64,000 bases of DNA from an uncultured delta proteobacterium. Lineage in GTDB: Bacteria > Myxococcota_A > UBA9160 > JAFDET01. The first letter of the stretch is position 1, and each line of letters begins with the position of its first letter. The notes beneath the pieces are model-generated. The model searched no databases. It had not been told where the DNA came from and saw only the letters and a program-made list of their open reading frames with translations. This document shows positions 61,556 through 64,000 of the stretch, one piece after another. The stretch is from positions 11,891 to 75,890 of the forward strand of contig CAMYLJ010000010.1 in the NCBI GenBank assembly GCA_947259215.1, given 5' to 3'. The position numbers and the translations under genes are program-made.

Positions 61556-62917
61556 TCAGTCCGCCACCGGGAGCCCGCTCGGCACCGAGTCCGGGACCGT
61601 CCATTCGAGGTGCCGCGAGGCCGGGTCGCTGAGCGCCTTCAAGAACCACCGGATCCGGCGTGCCTGGGCCCTGGCACCGCCTCGGGTGTGGCCGAAGTCC
61701 AGGTCGTCGAGCGCCGGGTCGAGGCTCATCAGGACGGCGTCGGTGTTGTCCTCGACCATGCCCCAGAGGTCCTTCTCGACCACATGGCGGGTGATGTCGT
61801 AGCTCTCGAGGGCCTCTTCGGGAGCGATGTAGTGCTCGATGTGCCCGCGCAGCGTGCGGAACTGGCCGTCGTGGCCGTAGGGTCCGGTCAGCTCGACGTT
61901 GAAGAGCGGCGGCGTCCGGAATCGGTAGCGGTCGCCGGGATCTCCGGTCACCCGCTCGCGCCCGAAGTCGTCTCCGCCCGTAGCCCCATCGCCCTTGCCC
62001 GGACCGAACTGGGCGAGGCCGGTGTTGTGATGCTGGAAGTCAGAGAGCGCGCCGCCGTTGTGGCATTCGGCGCAGCCCACCTCGAAGAAGGTCAGGGCTC
62101 CGCGGAGCTGGGAGGGGCGCAGCGCGCGATCGTCGCCAGCGACGAAGCGCTCCCAGCGGCTGTTGCGGGCGTCGAAGGCCGCCACCTCGAACGCCGCGAT
62201 CGCGTTGGCGGCGTGGGCGAACGTCATGCCGGCGAAGCTCTCGCCGGGATAGGCGGCCTCGAAGAGGGCGACGTACTCGGGAATCGCACCGAGCCGCGCC
62301 ATCAGGTCGGCCCAGATGCCGGAGAGGTCGTCGTCGGCCCGGTCGCCGATCTCGTTCTCGCCGGGGAAGCCGCGCATCTCGTGACGGGAGGTCACCGGGA
62401 AGAGCGCCTGGGCCGCGACGACGCCCAGCTCGAGGGTCAGCGCCATCTCGGCGCTGAGCTGATTACCGGCGGGAGTCGACAGCTCGCCGTTCGCATCCAG
62501 CTCGACGCGGCTGTCCCAGAACATGCTGTCGAAGGCGTGAAGGTTGAAGAGCGCCGGGGCGTTGCGAGGGATGACGTGCCCGCCGACCCGGCCCTCGCCG
62601 AGGCCCGCCCCGCCTTCGCCGAGGGGCAGGTGCCGGTCGTCGTCGGTCCCCACGGCCGGGTGGTGGCAGGTCATGCACGAGATGTTGCGATTGCCGCTCA
62701 GGATCTTGTCGAACGCGAGCGCCTGCCCCAGCTCGAACAGGGCTGAGCTGACCGACGGGGGTCCGGGCAGGGGCTCGATCCCGTACTCGTCGATGTAGGC
62801 GCGGACCGAGTCCGCCAGGCGCGCCGGGTGGCCTCGCTGCCAGCCTCTTGCCGCTCCGTTGCCGGCGGGGAGCAGGAGCACGAGCGCTGCCAGAGCGGGG
62901 AACCATCGTCGCTGCAT
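61556..62917 (-). CDS. Di-heme cytochrome c peroxidase family protein
   Basis: The 453-residue exported protein has a signal peptide (about 1-24) and two c-type heme motifs, CMTCH (81-85, in NISCMTCHHPAVG) and CAECH (282-286, in VGCAECHNGGAL). The region between holds FWDSRVELDANGELSTPAGN and ALFPVTSRHEMRG, typical of the MauG/CcpA group. It reduces hydrogen peroxide or oxidises a protein target in the periplasm. A GGAGA SD precedes ATG 62917. It sits 14 bp behind the convergent NUDIX gene. Confidence 0.92.
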   Translation of the reverse strand: MQRRWFPALAALVLLLPAGNGAARGWQRGHPARLADSVRAYIDEYGIEPLPGPPSVSSALFELGQALAFDKILSGNRNISCMTCHHPAVGTDDDRHLPLGEGGAGLGEGRVGGHVIPRNAPALFNLHAFDSMFWDSRVELDANGELSTPAGNQLSAEMALTLELGVVAAQALFPVTSRHEMRGFPGENEIGDRADDDLSGIWADLMARLGAIPEYVALFEAAYPGESFAGMTFAHAANAIAAFEVAAFDARNSRWERFVAGDDRALRPSQLRGALTFFEVGCAECHNGGALSDFQHHNTGLAQFGPGKGDGATGGDDFGRERVTGDPGDRYRFRTPPLFNVELTGPYGHDGQFRTLRGHIEHYIAPEEALESYDITRHVVEKDLWGMVEDNTDAVLMSLDPALDDLDFGHTRGGARAQARRIRWFLKALSDPASRHLEWTVPDSVPSGLPVAD

Positions 62918-63110
62918 GAAAGTCTCCGTGGTCTCCGGGGTAGCATTGCAAGCGGCGTACTCGCCCCCGTTCCGTCATCCGCTTGTCCGGGCACGGAGAA
63001 GTGGCCTTTCGGCACGAATCGGTGACGCGCCGACGATGGAGATGGGGCGATGTGCCCCGTCGAGACACGACCTCGGGGTCCGGGTTTCGATCCAGTCGCG
63101 CGGTCCCGAG
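62918..63110. other. Intergenic region without a recognised gene
   Basis: This 193-bp gap lies between the peroxidase start and the methyltransferase stop. A 5-bp hairpin GGGGC/GCCCC (63044-63058) without a T-run is the only structure seen. It may hold the peroxidase promoter, but no clear -35/-10 pair was found. Confidence 0.5.
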
Positions 63111-63809
63111 CTAGCCCGGAGTTCCGGGAGTTCCGCCGCCGGCGTCCGCCGGCCGCTCGGCCACCACCACCTCGATGGCCAGCCCGAGCGGGGCCAGCTG
63201 CGAGACGTGGCGCGGGCGCCAGCGGCTCGGGTCGAGGCGCGGTGCCAGCTGGATCGGTCGGCAGCCGCCGACCCAGGTGGGGCGGAACGCGTGGATGCGC
63301 GACCAGAGTCCGCCCACCACACCGGCGAAGCCGCTGCAGCCCGACGCCAGGCTCGTGACGCAGAGCAGGCCCCCGGGCACGAGCATGCGCTGGGCTTCGG
63401 CCAGCACGGCGTCGATGTCCGCGTCGGAGAGGAGGTCGAAGACGTAGCTCGACACGAAGCGGTCGCAGCTCGCGTCGGGCTCGCTCGTGGGCGGCGAGCC
63501 GTCGGAGTGCAGGATCTCGACCCGCTCGCCGAAGCGCGCCAGCCGCTCCCGGGCCAGCGCGACCATGCGCGGCGACAGGTCCCAGGCCCGGTAGCGCGCG
63601 TCCTCGGGCAGCTCGCCCGCGAGCAGCCGCTCGGCGAAGCGCCCCGTGCCCGAACCGAACTCGAAGACCCGGTGCGCGTGGCCGAACTCGCCGTGCTCGA
63701 CGATGCGGTCGAGGGCGCGGTCCTCGTACCAGGCGCTCATGAGATCGTGGCGCGCGCCCATGCGATCGTAGACGCGGCGCGCCTCGTCGTGGGAGAGCGT
63801 GGTCGTCAT
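63111..63809 (-). CDS. SAM-dependent methyltransferase
   Basis: The 232-residue class I methyltransferase has VYDRMGARHDLMSAWYEDRA, the SAM loop VFEFGSGTGRFAERLL, AWDLSPRMVALARERL and CDRFVSSYVFDLLSD, then LVPGGLLCVTSLASG. The overall pattern resembles methyltransferase type 11/UbiE-like enzymes; the substrate is unknown. An AGGAG SD lies in front of ATG 63809. It is 25 nt downstream of the GFA-family gene, so the two probably form an operon. Confidence 0.85.
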   Translation of the reverse strand: MTTTLSHDEARRVYDRMGARHDLMSAWYEDRALDRIVEHGEFGHAHRVFEFGSGTGRFAERLLAGELPEDARYRAWDLSPRMVALARERLARFGERVEILHSDGSPPTSEPDASCDRFVSSYVFDLLSDADIDAVLAEAQRMLVPGGLLCVTSLASGCSGFAGVVGGLWSRIHAFRPTWVGGCRPIQLAPRLDPSRWRPRHVSQLAPLGLAIEVVVAERPADAGGGTPGTPG

Positions 63810-63834
63810 GGGAGGCTCCTCTCTCCGCGGGTGA

Positions 63835-64000
63835 CTACCCGTTCCAGCCTTCGGCGCGCGCCGAGGCCTCCCAGTCACGGCCGTCGAAGACCTCGCGCGG
63901 GAAGGCGTCCAGATCCACGCCTTCCAGGCAGCGGGCGTTCACGCTCCAGCGCTCCGGGGCGATGCGCGGCCGGTGGCAGACGTGCACGCCGCAGACGCGG
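63835..64000 (-). CDS. GFA-family (Mss4-like) protein, C-terminal fragment
   Basis: The gene enters from beyond the right edge; about 54 C-terminal residues are visible (frame read from 63999 to the TAG at 63837-63835). They contain CGVHVCHRP, SVNARCLEGVDLDAFP and FDGRDWEAS, the end of the zinc-binding glutathione-dependent formaldehyde-activating (GFA)-like fold, including a CxxHxC-type ligand group. Members bind Zn; the enzymatic role is often unproven. It precedes the methyltransferase by 25 nt. Confidence 0.65.
   Translation of the reverse strand, partial: RVCGVHVCHRPRIAPERWSVNARCLEGVDLDAFPREVFDGRDWEASARAEGWNG

Noticed and set aside
63082-63093. T-loop-like GGTTTCGATCC suggesting a tRNA
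   Set aside because: No acceptor stem, anticodon arm or CCA end can be built around it.

Overview
The window is dense, about 70% GC DNA from a Gram-negative bacterium. LpxD and GmhA imply a lipid A/LPS outer membrane; there are lipoproteins and a RodA end. The CobA-HemD fusion, HemX-HemA order, B. subtilis-like RNase HII and short, tightly coupled operons (GTGA/ATGA start-stop overlaps) fit the former Deltaproteobacteria (Myxococcota / Desulfobacterota-like lineages). That placement is inference; no rRNA or tRNA gene was seen. Many operon heads lack a Shine-Dalgarno (SD) sequence and instead carry a -10-like TANNNT box 6-10 nt before the start codon, which suggests leaderless mRNAs. I used this to choose several starts.

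Layout. 0-9.6 kb: end of rodA, a HAD phosphatase, a thioredoxin/lipoprotein pair, then a long plus-strand run of gmhA, a possible deoxyhypusine-synthase-like protein, a macro-domain protein and the tetrapyrrole genes hemX-hemA-hemC-cobA/hemD-hemB. 9.6-16.3 kb: a minus-strand group (glycosyltransferase, MFS transporter, luciferase-like flavoprotein, UbiB/AarF kinase, two unknown proteins) diverging from a CBS-domain protein. 16.7-21.2 kb: MATE transporter, GMC oxidoreductase with a Tat-exported partner, and a PLP enzyme. 21.3-29.1 kb: aldehyde dehydrogenase, USP, lpxD, rnhB, truD, cysK, gamma-carbonic anhydrase, TetR, acpP. 29.4-35.5 kb: polA, an ECF sigma/anti-sigma pair and two small exported or membrane proteins, bracketed by two inverted copies of an approximately 600-bp non-coding, quasi-palindromic repeat. 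35.5-48 kb: SDR, sucA, a TPR-metzincin protease, an ABC-class ATPase, an M1 aminopeptidase, small envelope proteins, a second SDR and a Na+-symporter.

48-60.7 kb is the most interesting part: a light-response locus built around a CarH/LitR-type MerR regulator with an intact adenosylcobalamin-binding signature. On one side it reads into an RpoD-like sigma factor, a cyclopropane-synthase-family methyltransferase, a chalcone-isomerase-like protein, an acyltransferase, an SRPBCC protein and a DUF1295 methyltransferase/reductase-like gene interrupted by one in-frame TGA. On the other side it reads into a DCC protein, CPD photolyase, a second MerR protein without a B12 site, DUF72 and DUF523/DUF1722. 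Both operon heads (sigma factor and DCC gene) carry the same element, TAGACAT-N4-TTGACA-N29-ATG, with identical spacing. It forms 11-bp direct repeats over the -35 position, the kind of operator expected for CarH. The sigma promoter also has a perfect 26-bp AT-rich palindrome.

The right end holds DUF427, NUDIX, a di-heme cytochrome c peroxidase, a methyltransferase and the C-terminus of a GFA-family protein. No CRISPR array, insertion sequence or phage gene was recognised.
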